Shown here: piece after piece, positions 16,513 to 26,782 of the stretch
Layout: each line of letters starts with the position of its first letter
How positions within the stretch are numbered: the stretch's first letter is position 1
Assembly (NCBI GenBank): GCA_017553445.1
Contig: JAFZMD010000047.1
Coordinates: forward strand, 1-47,589
Length of the DNA: 47,589 bases
Source: Methanobrevibacter sp.
Lineage (GTDB): Archaea > Methanobacteriota > Methanobacteria > Methanobacteriales > Methanobacteriaceae
Direction of reading: 5' to 3'
Translations under genes and position numbers: made by a program
The notes under the pieces: model-generated
What the model was told of the DNA's origin: nothing
Database searches by the model: none
Seen by the model: the letters and a program-made list of their open reading frames with translations, nothing else

Positions 16513-18264
16513 TCAATGATAATAATCAAAAACATTTTGGGCCGCAACATTGCTCATAGAATCAACTTTCGATAGTTCTTCAACACTAGCATTTTTAATA
16601 TTTTCAATGCTCCCAAATTCCTTTAAAAGATTGATTTTACGCTTTTTACCAATGCCCTTAATATCATCCAGACTGGATTGGCTAATATTTTTACTTCTAA
16701 GCTTTCTATGGTATGTGATTGCAAAACGGTGAGATTCATCACGAACCTGCTGAAGCAAATGCAGAGCCCTATTATTCTTAGGGATTATGATTGGCCTTTT
16801 GGAATTTGGAAGGTAAATTTCTTCAAACTCCTTTGCAAGCCCGATGACTGGAATATGGGACAGATTCATCTCGTCCAAAACATCACATGCCATACCCAAT
16901 TGGCCTTTACCTCCATCAATAACAATCAAATCCGGTTCAGGATCCGTTTCGATTAATTTCAAACGACGAGTTAATAACTCCTTCATCATAGCAAAATCAT
17001 TAGGTCCAGGAGTTTCCATTTTAAATTGTTTATACATTTTTTTATTGGGTTTGGCATCTTTAAACGATACCTTTGAACCGACAGCGAATTTGCCTGAAAT
17101 ATTACTGATATCATAACCTTCAATAACCCTAGGTATCTTTTCAAGCTTTAAATACTTTTTAAGTTCTATCAATGAATTTTCAAGCTTTTTATTTTGATGC
17201 TTAATAATTTCGGCATTTTTTTCAGCCATCTTAACAAGCCTTAACTTAACACCCTTTTGCGGTACTTTAATGTGTACCTTATTTCCCCTTAAATCGCTTA
17301 ACCATTCTTCAAGCAAGGATTTATCCTCAATTTCTTCACTTAAAAGAATCTGTTTTGGAACATGCCTATTGTATCCATAATACTGCTTGATAAATGAAGA
17401 CAATATTTCGGAATTGGAATCATATTCAGAACCGCTCATTAAAAAGTCATCACGGCCGGTGATTTTTCCGTTGCGAACTGGCATGATAACGACATAAATA
17501 TCAAGTTTTCCTTTTGCAATGGCTATTACATCCTGATCCAAATCGTCATCAACCAAATCAACGAATTGCTTTTCCATAATCTCTTCAATAGAATTAATCT
17601 GGTCTCTTAAAACAGCTGCCTTTTCATACTCCTCATTTTCGGCAGCTTCACTCATTTCCCTTTTAAGATTTTTAACGATTACCGAATATTTGCCCTGGAA
17701 AAACAAGTCAATCTTATTTATTATTTCACCATATTCCTTTTCAGTGATATTTCCGTCACATGGAGCATAGCATAAATCAATCTGAGCATTAAGGCAAGGG
17801 CCATTCATATTTCGGCATGTTCTAATTTTAAATAAAGACTTTAAGAATTTAACTGTTCTTCTAACAGAACCGACATCGGTAAAGGGACCGTAATAAACAC
17901 CGTTTTTAGTGATGTTTCTTGTAATGACCAGTCTTGGAAACTTTTCATCAGTTATTTTAACATAAGGATAACGTTTATCATCCTTAAGTTGAATATTATA
18001 TCGAGGACGGTGTTTTTTAATTAAATTGGCTTCTAAAATTAATGCTTCCTTTTCAGAGCGGGTTAAGATATATTCCAAACTATCAAAATGACTCATCAAT
18101 ATTTGGGTTTTCGGCCTATCCAATTTCTCCCTAAAATAAGAACGAACCCTATTTAAAAGATTTTTTGCCTTACCTATGTAAATGATCTCGCCATCAGCGT
18201 TTTTCATAATATAAACGCCAGGTTTTTTTGGCAAATTCTCTGGAGACTTGATTTTTGTAGACAT
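16513..18264 (-). CDS. uvrC: UvrABC excinuclease subunit C
   Basis: Makes the two incisions of nucleotide excision repair. Domain order fits full-length UvrC (583 residues): GIY-YIG nuclease at about 14-90 (PGVYIMKNADGEIIYIGKAKNLLNRVRSYF), UVR motif near 200-232 (ENEEYEKAAVLRDQINSIEEI), RNase H-like second nuclease (EGYDISNISGKFAVGSKVSF, LIVIDGGKGQLG) and C-terminal helix-hairpin-helix DNA-binding pair (IKGIGKKRKINLL, VDSMSNVAAQNV). UvrABC is of bacterial origin and found in some methanogens. The start is eight bases after the stop of the giant helicase gene, so the two may be cotranscribed. Confidence 0.95.
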   Translation of the reverse strand: MSTKIKSPENLPKKPGVYIMKNADGEIIYIGKAKNLLNRVRSYFREKLDRPKTQILMSHFDSLEYILTRSEKEALILEANLIKKHRPRYNIQLKDDKRYPYVKITDEKFPRLVITRNITKNGVYYGPFTDVGSVRRTVKFLKSLFKIRTCRNMNGPCLNAQIDLCYAPCDGNITEKEYGEIINKIDLFFQGKYSVIVKNLKREMSEAAENEEYEKAAVLRDQINSIEEIMEKQFVDLVDDDLDQDVIAIAKGKLDIYVVIMPVRNGKITGRDDFLMSGSEYDSNSEILSSFIKQYYGYNRHVPKQILLSEEIEDKSLLEEWLSDLRGNKVHIKVPQKGVKLRLVKMAEKNAEIIKHQNKKLENSLIELKKYLKLEKIPRVIEGYDISNISGKFAVGSKVSFKDAKPNKKMYKQFKMETPGPNDFAMMKELLTRRLKLIETDPEPDLIVIDGGKGQLGMACDVLDEMNLSHIPVIGLAKEFEEIYLPNSKRPIIIPKNNRALHLLQQVRDESHRFAITYHRKLRSKNISQSSLDDIKGIGKKRKINLLKEFGSIENIKNASVEELSKVDSMSNVAAQNVFDYYH

Positions 18265-18272
18265 CTAAATAC

Positions 18273-21200
18273 CTAATTTAACTCAACAAAATCTTTATCT
18301 AACTTAACTGTACTGTCTGCAATCATTGAATCAAGAACACTTTTAATTCTAGCTGAAGTTTTTCTAGAAGTAGATCTGAATCCGAAATTGCGTGAAACAT
18401 CCCTTGTTAGGCTAGCAGTTGTTACATCCTGTTTATGGGACAATATCGTTTCGATATTTTTAGCAATTTCCTCATCAGAAATTAAATCAATGTTAGGCTT
18501 AACTCTCTTTCTAATAACTACGTCGTTGCTTGATGCATCATATAAAAAGTCCCCAATACGTAAAATATCACCTGAGTTTTCAGATTCCTTAATGGCATTT
18601 AAAACTTGCTTTTTCATTTTAGAACCTGCTCTTTTAATATTGCAGCTATCCTTAACCCTTTTAACAACTTCATCAACGTGAATTGGTCCTTCAGTATTAA
18701 CGATTTCATTGATTGAATTGGAAACTTTATCAATAGGCTGTTCAAATAAGTCTTTTTGTGAGTTTAAACCAAAATCACTTGCAAATTTATAATCGACTAT
18801 TTCATCTTCAATTTTTCCTCTTTTAGGAAGCTTATTATCATCAAAATCCTTTAAAGTATTGTTACTTCTAAATCTTTCTTTTTCTATTTCCTTATAGTCT
18901 TCATCAGCTATTTGAATAATGTCTTCAAGTGCCTGATCCTTTTTATCTTCACGTCTTTTTTCTTCATGGACAGTTACAATAGTGTTGTCATCACTGGACA
19001 GTTCTTCTTTAAGTTTCTCCATCCTGAGTTCCCTTTCATAGCGTAACTCTTCTTTTTCGGCGAATGTTAAGCCTTCATCTTGAGGAATGTATTCCTCACC
19101 ATAATCATTAGATTCTGGAGTTAAATAATCATCTTCATCATATTCTTCTGTCCTATCCACAACAGAAACATATCCTACTTTTGTTGGATTTTCTATTTCA
19201 TTTAAAGACTTGTGAATATATTTAATATCTCTTATACTGCTTTTAATGGAGTCCTTAACGGATTTATTTTTGTTTTTATCTCCATCATAATACAGATTGT
19301 TTTTTCTCAATGGACTGGTTACATCATCAATACCTTTATAGTAAGTAACTCCATCTGGTGTAGCTGAAGGAATATTTTTTTGAGTATTTTCTACATTAGT
19401 GCCATAATTATTAATTTCTGATTGATTATTTTCATAGTCATCATAATACTCTTGAGTATTTTCATCGTCTTTTTTATTAAATGCATCAGAAATTACGTCA
19501 TCAAAAGCCTTGCTTACAAGTGCGGAAGCAAGATTGGAAATGTCTTCATCATCAAGACTACCTTCGGGATGACCTTCAAAAGCTTCATCAATAATACGAT
19601 TAAAATCATTCTCCTTAATATTTCGATTTCTTTCCATATCAGACACACCACTTATATTTTTCTTAAATACAACTTTTCCTACATTATCATCATTATTATT
19701 AGAAATATCCTCATTGATTTCATTATCGAAGAAATTATTTCTATTTACATTTTTGAAATCACCAGAAATGATTTCAACCTCAACCACATCATCATCTTTC
19801 GGAGCAGGTTTATAATCAGCAATACCTTCATCAATAACCTCACCATGTACGGTTTCAACCTCTTCTTTTGTTAAATTAAGTTTAGAAGTTCCTCTGATTG
19901 CATCAGAAATTTTAGATTCGCTTAAACCATCCGGATTTTTAGGCTTTCTGTCTCCAAACAGAATATTTTTCAAAGGATTTACTTCAACGACAGGCGGTTC
20001 ATTTTCATCATCAGAATAATCAACAATACTTTCCTCATCATTGCTATGGTCTACATAAATATAATCATCATCAGAGCCCAGATCAACTTTATCCCCATCA
20101 TCCGAATCCACATCAGCTTCTTCAGGAGTTGAATCATCATTATGATTATTAGTAATTTCATTATTCAGGCCATCATCTTTATCAACAGTGCTTTTTTCAT
20201 CATCACTATGGTCTACATAAATATAATCATCATCAGAGCCCAGATCAACTTCATCTTCACCGGAAGTGTTTATGTCAATGTCCTCATCATGGATTATTTC
20301 AGATTCATTATCTTTAGAATCATCATCCAAACCTACATTATCTTCTTTAATTATCTCTTCATCATCAAAATCAAAAGTGTCTGTGGATTTTTTGAAATTG
20401 ATTTTAGGCTTTTGTTTAGCTTCTTCATTAATTGGTTCAGGTTCAATAATATCATCTTCTAAAGGTTCATCTTCAATGATATCTACAACATCATCCTTAA
20501 TAGAATCTTTTGAACTGGATTCAATATCCTCTTCAGCGATATCATCACCAGGTTCGCTATCATCTTCCAAGGAATCATTTTCATCAATTAAATCATCTTC
20601 AATACCCAAACCAGATTTTGTATCTTCTTTAATATCAGATTCCATGTCTTCAACTGATGAGTCGCTTTCATCAATTAAATCATCCTCTTCAATGATTTCA
20701 TCCTCACTATGGTCAACATAAATAAAATCATCCTCTTCCAGTTTATCCTTAATCTCATCACTAATTTGATCAGAATCATCACCTTCAGAAGAATCATCAT
20801 GGAATAACGAAAATTTACTTTTAATTGAAGATAAAATTCCGCCTTCCGATAAACTGGATCCAAACTTAACTTTTGGAGAATCAGAATCATCATCTACTTC
20901 TTCTTCGGATTCTTCTTGGATTTCTTCTTCGATTCCTTCGCTGTCGTATTGAACATCTTCGCTACCGTCTTTATCACTTGCAAATGTATCTTCATCTTCT
21001 TCACCATCATCCAAATGAGCATCGGAGTCTTTGTTTAAATCATCATTATTGAATTCCTCAATAAACTCTTCGAAATTTATTTTATCATCAGAATCTTCAA
21101 GGCCTTTTTCATCATCTATTGAAGAGCTGATTTTATCAAATGTATCATCTAAATTTTTATTAATAATATCGTCAATATCCCCTTCTTCAAGAGTACCATC

Positions 21201-24200
21201 ATCAGCAGATTCTTCAATATCTTTATCAGATTCTAAATCATCATCTTTTAAATCAACATCATCACTTTCACCAGAAGAAACAATATCCTCTGAGTTTTCA
21301 TCTTCAATTTTATCTTCATCTGATGAATTCAAATCATCATTAACATCAATCTCATCATCAGAATCTGAATCTTTAGAGTCATCATGGAAGATAAAGTCAT
21401 CGAATGCACTGGATTCCTCATCAACAGTTACAAATTCACTAGGAGAACTAAAATCAATATCCTCAACAGTTTCATCATCACTGACTTCTACAAATTCACT
21501 AGGGGATTTTTCCTCTACAAATTCAATATCATCGTCATTGTCAAATCCATCATCGGAATCTTTACTTACAAAGATTATGTCATCATCAAAATCCAGGCCT
21601 TCCGGAGGAATTACTTCAACATTTTCTCCCAAACTAGCCTTTTTCGCTTCCTCTTCTTTTTTCCTTTGTTCTTCCAACTCTTTTTCACGTTTTTTTCTTA
21701 ATTCTTCAGCCCGTTTTTGAGCTTCTATTCTACGTTTTTCCTCTTTTTCACGAGCTATTCTTTGTTCTTCACGAGTTTCTTTTATCGATTTTTCAATGGA
21801 TTCCAATAATTTCTTTCGACCCAAATCACGGTTTCTATACCAGTCCGTAGACCATAAATGGTAAAGTTTCCATCCCAATCCTTCCAATACCTGTTCACGA
21901 AGCCTGTCACGGTCACGTGCAACTTTACTTGAAGCATACATTTTTCCGTCAGTGGTAATTCCTAAAATGTATTTTCCAGGGTTTTCTTCATCAACAATAG
22001 CCAAATCCACTCTAAATCCGGCACAACCGATTTGCTTATCTACAATATAACCGTTTTCTTCTAAAAAGCTAGCTATTGCATCTTCAAATGGAGCTTGTGT
22101 ATGTTCATCAGCAGTATGGGCACCAATCGTTAAGTTTTCAGCATATTCCAAAAATTCCCTTAATGCCCTGACACCATGGGGAGGATTTGCAGTTAACTTC
22201 ATGCTGGATGCTTTGAAATTAGAAAATACAACACATTTTTGTCTGGCACGTGTAATCAATACGTTTAATCTTCTCTCACCACCATCCTGATTTAGAGGAC
22301 CGAAGTTAAGAGACATTTTCCTCTCATTGTCAAAACCGTATCCTACACTGATTAGAATAACATCCCTTTCATCCCCCTGTATCGTTTCAAGGTTTTTAAC
22401 AAAGAATCTTTCCTCCTTATTTTCTGAGAATAATGGTTCTAATTCAGGTCTTTCACGGCGCCTTTCTTCCAATTTTTCCAGAATTGCATTCTTTTGAGCA
22501 ACAGAAAATGTTCCAACACCCAAACTTTTTGTATCACCATATTTGTCAAAGTGTTCAAATATTGCTTCAACAACATCTTCCGCTTCTTTTGGATTAGCAG
22601 AAGATGAACCCCTTTCATAGGCGGTATCCGGATTATAATGGAATTTCAGTCCTAATTCAGAATCGCTGTGTGAAGGTGAAGGATATACAAGCAATTCATT
22701 ATCGTAAAATTCCTTATTTGATACATTGATTAATGATTCATGGCGGCTTCTGTAGTGCCATTTCAACATTTTTACAGGGAAAGACAATTTACATAAATGC
22801 AGGATACTTTCCATATCAAGAGATGTTGCTTCCTCCTCATCACTTTCCCCGCTTGCCATTTGGTCAAAGAATGATGTTGGAGGCAATTGTTGCGTATCAC
22901 CCATTACAACAGCAGTTTTACCCCTCATAAATGCTCCCAATGCATCTTCAGGCTTTACCTGACTTGCTTCGTCAAAAATAACTACATCAAATTGCAATTC
23001 CTCATTGGTCGGGTCAAGATACTGTGCAACAGATAATGGAGACATCATGAAACAAGGCTTAATCTGTTTAATCATTCCTCCCGCTTTTTCCAATAACTTT
23101 CTGACCGGCAAATGTCCGCTTTTTCTTGTAAATTCACCTGCAAGAACCTTTGCCTGAGGGTTTTCTGTAGCACCGAATATCTGTGGAATATTACTATTTA
23201 ATTTATGGAAAATCCTTTTTCGGTTTAAAACTAGAATCTTTCTATCCAAATCCTTGAATTCCCTTATTCTGTTTTCATGCAATTCACCAATGAATGTGGC
23301 CAATTCCTGGTTTTCCACAAATAAAATGTTAAGCAGTGAATCTGCGAAATTGCCTTCAGCCAACGCTTTAATGTCATCTTTTTTAATATTTCTTTTTTCA
23401 ATGGAATCAACGAATAAATCTGCAGTTGTTCCTTTTAGGGAATTTTTAGTGTTTAGATATTGTGACCATAGGTGAAGGCTTGAAAGTTGCCCTCTCCAGT
23501 TATACAATTGAGATTGCCAGTCTTCAAAGGCCACATCATTTGCTCCTTTTTTAAATATCAATTTGCTTCTTGGATTTAATTTTGATTTCAATTTAGATAA
23601 ATCATCACTAAATTCCTTTCCGGCATCGATATAATCAACCAAATCTCTTTCAGGATTGATTTCAAATAAATCCTTGGATAGGATATCGATGGTATTTTGT
23701 GAAAAGATTCCTTCCTTTGTAAGTGATGAGAATTGAGTCATCCATTGAGCAATTGCTTTTAAATCATTGATATCTGCATTGAGATGCCAATATTCACCAT
23801 AATATTTTTTGGCCAATGCCTCATTAGCTTCCAGATTCTTTTTAAGTCTTATGGCCATCTTAGCCCTATTCAAATCATCAATGATTGTATTTACATCATC
23901 CTGAACAGGATAATTATAATATCTCTCAACAAGTTCCAGATGCTGATTTGATTTGAAGAAACGGAACTTCTTATGGGACAGTTCATTCAATTCATAAATC
24001 AAAGCATCGATATTAACATGATAAATGTTAGGATTAAACTTATTCAATATAGGTGCAACTCTCTGATATTTGGCCAGTTCCTGTATCAGCCTATAAGGAT
24101 CATCATTATTGTTATCCCATGCACCGGATTTCAATATCTGAGCATCAATCAATTCAGAATTCTGGGTTTTGATAATGTCAAATGCAGAAAGTGACTTTTC

Positions 24201-25820
24201 AAATTCATTCAACGTATCCGGCTTTTTGATGCCGTAAATGTCATAGACCCTTCCACGTTCAATCAAAAATGCATCAAGAGACTTTAACGTATCGTTTATT
24301 AACATTTCAATTTCTCTTAAATCAGCAGGAAGCAGACTTTTCGGTGAACATTTGCTCCAGGGATTTTCCTTTGAAATAGTCTGATACAGTTCAGCGACAC
24401 TTTCCAAGCCCAAAATAATGTCATCCAAATCTTTTAATGTTATGGTTTCCGGACTATTAAATCTAACCAAAGGCATTATGCTTTGCTTTCTTGCAAAATG
24501 ATCATCAGCAGCTTCCTTCATTCCATATAATTGAAACGCCGATAGATTAACGGCAAAAACTGGCCTGTGAATAACACTGGCATAGTCATCTAGCTGTCTT
24601 TTTAAAGTCTCCAATTTCCTAATGGTCTGGTCAATATTCAATGTATCGACTGCCCTTACGGTAGTTGCCTTTTGAAGGTCCTTTAAGAATTTTTTACGTC
24701 GGGTCTTATGGGAATGAAGCTCCAAAACGAATTTGCCCAAACCTACATTGGTCAGCCTGTCCTTTACAACATCCAATGCGGCCATTTTTTCTGATACAAA
24801 TAAGACTGATTTGCCTTCTGCAAGCAGCTCAGCTATTAAATTAACGATAGTCTGTGATTTTCCTGTTCCAGGCGGTCCTTCCACAACAAGATTTCTTCCA
24901 GCTTTAACATCCTGTATTGCAGCAATTTGGGAAGAATCTGCATCCAAAACCTGATACATTGACTGATAATCAAGCTGTGAGTCGATATCCTCTTCATTAA
25001 ATGCTTCAACATCATTTTTTGCAGGATTGAAAATTGCCTGTATCAGTTCATTTTTAGTTAAGTCAACATTATCCGCCCAGCTGTCTGGATTCAAGTCATT
25101 ATACATTACAAATTTTGTAAAACTAAAGAAACCTAAAGCAATATTATGATTTACCCTCCAGTCTTCCATCTTATGAACGGCATGCTTAACATGTTCAATA
25201 TAATGGTCAACAACTTCCCCATATCTTTTAAATTCAAAATCAGGAAGTTCAATGCCTGCTTCAAGAAGCTTTGCCTTAAGTGAAATATTGGTTTGAATGT
25301 CTTCTCCAGTCCATTCCAAATTAAATGATTCACCTACTTTTTTCCTCTCCATTGAAACAGGAATCAGCACTAAAGGAGCTTTATTGGTTTGTTTTGGCTT
25401 TGACTTATCAATCCATTCCAAAAATCCCACAGCCAAATATAGAATATTATAACCCTGTTCCTGAAGCATGGTTTTAGCCTGGTTATTAATATAATAGAGT
25501 CTTTTTTGAAGCTCATTAGGAGTTAAATCAGTTTCCAATTTTTTATTTCCCTCGGAAAACTTACTGAAATCAAATGGAATATGGTCCCAAACTGAAGATT
25601 TTTCTTCTCTTTTATCTTTCTTATTAGCTACAAAATACATCTTATTTTCTTGCAATACTAATGTTTGAAAGATATTTATTGGAGTTTGGTTATTAATCTT
25701 AATGGTTTTAGCCCTGGATTTAAAATTAAGCAATTGATTTCTTAAAGTTAAATCCAATAACTCCTTACGTAAATTTTCGAACTCCTTTTCAATTTTATTA
25801 GTAGATGGATTTGACAACAT
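18273..25820 (-). CDS. Giant SF1 helicase with nuclease-like domain, acidic linker and DUF3320 tail
   Basis: A protein of about 2515 residues. Residues 1-310 resemble the DUF4011 N-terminus (LRKELLDLTLRNQLLNFK). The helicase core (COG1112-like) has Walker A EGPPGTGKSQT near 314-324, then a roughly 600-residue helical insertion, Walker B VIFDEASQV with D950/E951, GDTQQLPP and motif VI LNVLITRARQKC near 1190. Residues about 1240-1345 look like a Vsr/DUF559 nuclease fold (FRVDLAIVDE...YILGITTDG). A K/E/R coiled coil follows (1350-1395), then an acidic linker (about 1410-1960) and a longer flexible part. The end (about 2370-2515) holds two DUF3320-like modules. Start ATG 25820 has TGAT before it; ATG 25829 is possible. 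Function is unknown: DNA repair or defence. Confidence 0.85.
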   Translation of the reverse strand: MLSNPSTNKIEKEFENLRKELLDLTLRNQLLNFKSRAKTIKINNQTPINIFQTLVLQENKMYFVANKKDKREEKSSVWDHIPFDFSKFSEGNKKLETDLTPNELQKRLYYINNQAKTMLQEQGYNILYLAVGFLEWIDKSKPKQTNKAPLVLIPVSMERKKVGESFNLEWTGEDIQTNISLKAKLLEAGIELPDFEFKRYGEVVDHYIEHVKHAVHKMEDWRVNHNIALGFFSFTKFVMYNDLNPDSWADNVDLTKNELIQAIFNPAKNDVEAFNEEDIDSQLDYQSMYQVLDADSSQIAAIQDVKAGRNLVVEGPPGTGKSQTIVNLIAELLAEGKSVLFVSEKMAALDVVKDRLTNVGLGKFVLELHSHKTRRKKFLKDLQKATTVRAVDTLNIDQTIRKLETLKRQLDDYASVIHRPVFAVNLSAFQLYGMKEAADDHFARKQSIMPLVRFNSPETITLKDLDDIILGLESVAELYQTISKENPWSKCSPKSLLPADLREIEMLINDTLKSLDAFLIERGRVYDIYGIKKPDTLNEFEKSLSAFDIIKTQNSELIDAQILKSGAWDNNNDDPYRLIQELAKYQRVAPILNKFNPNIYHVNIDALIYELNELSHKKFRFFKSNQHLELVERYYNYPVQDDVNTIIDDLNRAKMAIRLKKNLEANEALAKKYYGEYWHLNADINDLKAIAQWMTQFSSLTKEGIFSQNTIDILSKDLFEINPERDLVDYIDAGKEFSDDLSKLKSKLNPRSKLIFKKGANDVAFEDWQSQLYNWRGQLSSLHLWSQYLNTKNSLKGTTADLFVDSIEKRNIKKDDIKALAEGNFADSLLNILFVENQELATFIGELHENRIREFKDLDRKILVLNRKRIFHKLNSNIPQIFGATENPQAKVLAGEFTRKSGHLPVRKLLEKAGGMIKQIKPCFMMSPLSVAQYLDPTNEELQFDVVIFDEASQVKPEDALGAFMRGKTAVVMGDTQQLPPTSFFDQMASGESDEEEATSLDMESILHLCKLSFPVKMLKWHYRSRHESLINVSNKEFYDNELLVYPSPSHSDSELGLKFHYNPDTAYERGSSSANPKEAEDVVEAIFEHFDKYGDTKSLGVGTFSVAQKNAILEKLEERRRERPELEPLFSENKEERFFVKNLETIQGDERDVILISVGYGFDNERKMSLNFGPLNQDGGERRLNVLITRARQKCVVFSNFKASSMKLTANPPHGVRALREFLEYAENLTIGAHTADEHTQAPFEDAIASFLEENGYIVDKQIGCAGFRVDLAIVDEENPGKYILGITTDGKMYASSKVARDRDRLREQVLEGLGWKLYHLWSTDWYRNRDLGRKKLLESIEKSIKETREEQRIAREKEEKRRIEAQKRAEELRKKREKELEEQRKKEEEAKKASLGENVEVIPPEGLDFDDDIIFVSKDSDDGFDNDDDIEFVEEKSPSEFVEVSDDETVEDIDFSSPSEFVTVDEESSAFDDFIFHDDSKDSDSDDEIDVNDDLNSSDEDKIEDENSEDIVSSGESDDVDLKDDDLESDKDIEESADDGTLEEGDIDDIINKNLDDTFDKISSSIDDEKGLEDSDDKINFEEFIEEFNNDDLNKDSDAHLDDGEEDEDTFASDKDGSEDVQYDSEGIEEEIQEESEEEVDDDSDSPKVKFGSSLSEGGILSSIKSKFSLFHDDSSEGDDSDQISDEIKDKLEEDDFIYVDHSEDEIIEEDDLIDESDSSVEDMESDIKEDTKSGLGIEDDLIDENDSLEDDSEPGDDIAEEDIESSSKDSIKDDVVDIIEDEPLEDDIIEPEPINEEAKQKPKINFKKSTDTFDFDDEEIIKEDNVGLDDDSKDNESEIIHDEDIDINTSGEDEVDLGSDDDYIYVDHSDDEKSTVDKDDGLNNEITNNHNDDSTPEEADVDSDDGDKVDLGSDDDYIYVDHSNDEESIVDYSDDENEPPVVEVNPLKNILFGDRKPKNPDGLSESKISDAIRGTSKLNLTKEEVETVHGEVIDEGIADYKPAPKDDDVVEVEIISGDFKNVNRNNFFDNEINEDISNNNDDNVGKVVFKKNISGVSDMERNRNIKENDFNRIIDEAFEGHPEGSLDDEDISNLASALVSKAFDDVISDAFNKKDDENTQEYYDDYENNQSEINNYGTNVENTQKNIPSATPDGVTYYKGIDDVTSPLRKNNLYYDGDKNKNKSVKDSIKSSIRDIKYIHKSLNEIENPTKVGYVSVVDRTEEYDEDDYLTPESNDYGEEYIPQDEGLTFAEKEELRYERELRMEKLKEELSSDDNTIVTVHEEKRREDKKDQALEDIIQIADEDYKEIEKERFRSNNTLKDFDDNKLPKRGKIEDEIVDYKFASDFGLNSQKDLFEQPIDKVSNSINEIVNTEGPIHVDEVVKRVKDSCNIKRAGSKMKKQVLNAIKESENSGDILRIGDFLYDASSNDVVIRKRVKPNIDLISDEEIAKNIETILSHKQDVTTASLTRDVSRNFGFRSTSRKTSARIKSVLDSMIADSTVKLDKDFVELN
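20044..20251. repeat. 46-bp direct repeat inside the giant helicase gene
   Basis: Positions 20044-20089 and 20206-20251 are identical over 46 bases on reading them side by side; both code for part of VDLGSDDDYIYVDHS. The surrounding region is built of TCATCA-like triplets (acidic codons on the minus strand). A more diverged copy (DDFIYVDHSEDE) lies at 20701-20740. This suggests duplication within the linker. Confidence 0.8.
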
Positions 25821-25896
25821 GATGATCATTTATTTTAAAAAATTCTTTCAATCATATATAATTATTAATTCTTATATTAATAAAGTTTACTTATAA

Positions 25897-26730
25897 TTAA
25901 ATATCGCTTTTAAAAGGCCCAAAAAAGCTAAGTTTATCACTGGCTATTTTTGATGCAAAATTGGCCGATTTTAAAATAGATTTGGTGGTTAATTTTTTTG
26001 AGATGTAAGCCGCCAGATATGTATCTCCACAGCCTGTTGAATCAATAATATTATCACATTTAACGGCTTGAATTTGATACTCCTTATCCGCAAGCACTCT
26101 TGAACCTTTGGATCCGTTGGTAATAATTATTTCATCAATATTAAAGTCTTTAATGTCATTATCTTTAAATAAAATTTCTGCTTCACATTCATCTAAAAAC
26201 AATCCGTCGATATTGGTAATTAAATCTTTTATCTCAGGAGTTAATTTTAATGAAATGGAATATGCATTTTCACTTATTCTTTCAAAAGGATATCTTAAAA
26301 ATCCCTGAAGGGACATATAGATTGGTACATTGAATGATTTCAGGTAATCGATAGTTTCCTTTGGAAAATCAGATGCATTTAAAGGATTGATGATGAATGC
26401 ATCAATATTTTCCGGCAAAATATCTGATAAGTCTTCCTTTGTTATTGGAATATTGGGAAAATTACTTGATTGAATTCTTTCATCATCATTATTTGGATAT
26501 TCATTGACAAAATAATGGGTATTGTCCTTTTTAATTAAATTGACTTTATCTTTATCAGGAAAATCATCAATCAAACGACTGTCACCACAATTTGTAATAA
26601 TCAAATAATCTGGATAAAACTCCTCAAAAACAAAAGACTGGAAATAAACTGCCCCACCTGTTTTTGATTGTTTATTGCTTTTTGTTATTATTAAATCCCG
26701 AGTAACTGGACCTATAGCAATTATTGTCAT
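25897..26730 (-). CDS. PfkB-family carbohydrate or nucleoside kinase
   Basis: A 277-residue kinase of the ribokinase/PfkB family. The start IIAIGPVTRDLIITKS and the early TGGAVYF (substrate GG motif) are typical; the C-terminal signature is IIDSTGCGDTYLAAYIS, with the catalytic aspartate and the anion-hole glycines. The family phosphorylates sugars, nucleosides or related alcohols with ATP; which one cannot be read here. It is a single gene between the giant helicase and a CDF transporter, 66 bases upstream of the former. Confidence 0.88.
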   Translation of the reverse strand: MTIIAIGPVTRDLIITKSNKQSKTGGAVYFQSFVFEEFYPDYLIITNCGDSRLIDDFPDKDKVNLIKKDNTHYFVNEYPNNDDERIQSSNFPNIPITKEDLSDILPENIDAFIINPLNASDFPKETIDYLKSFNVPIYMSLQGFLRYPFERISENAYSISLKLTPEIKDLITNIDGLFLDECEAEILFKDNDIKDFNIDEIIITNGSKGSRVLADKEYQIQAVKCDNIIDSTGCGDTYLAAYISKKLTTKSILKSANFASKIASDKLSFFGPFKSDI

Positions 26731-26782
26731 GAAAATGAATTTATGAGAAAATTAGACTCCCATATTCCTCCAACATATTAAA

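Noticed and set aside
19950..21600. TCATCA-rich repetitive DNA resembling a repeat array or CRISPR
   Set aside because: Units are irregular, in frame and encode an acidic protein region; there are no regular spacers.
21031..21720. 229-residue serine-rich open frame on the plus strand
   Set aside because: It is the antisense of the acidic linker: GAT/GAA/TCA codons read backwards give serine-rich frames. No ribosome binding site or domain supports it.
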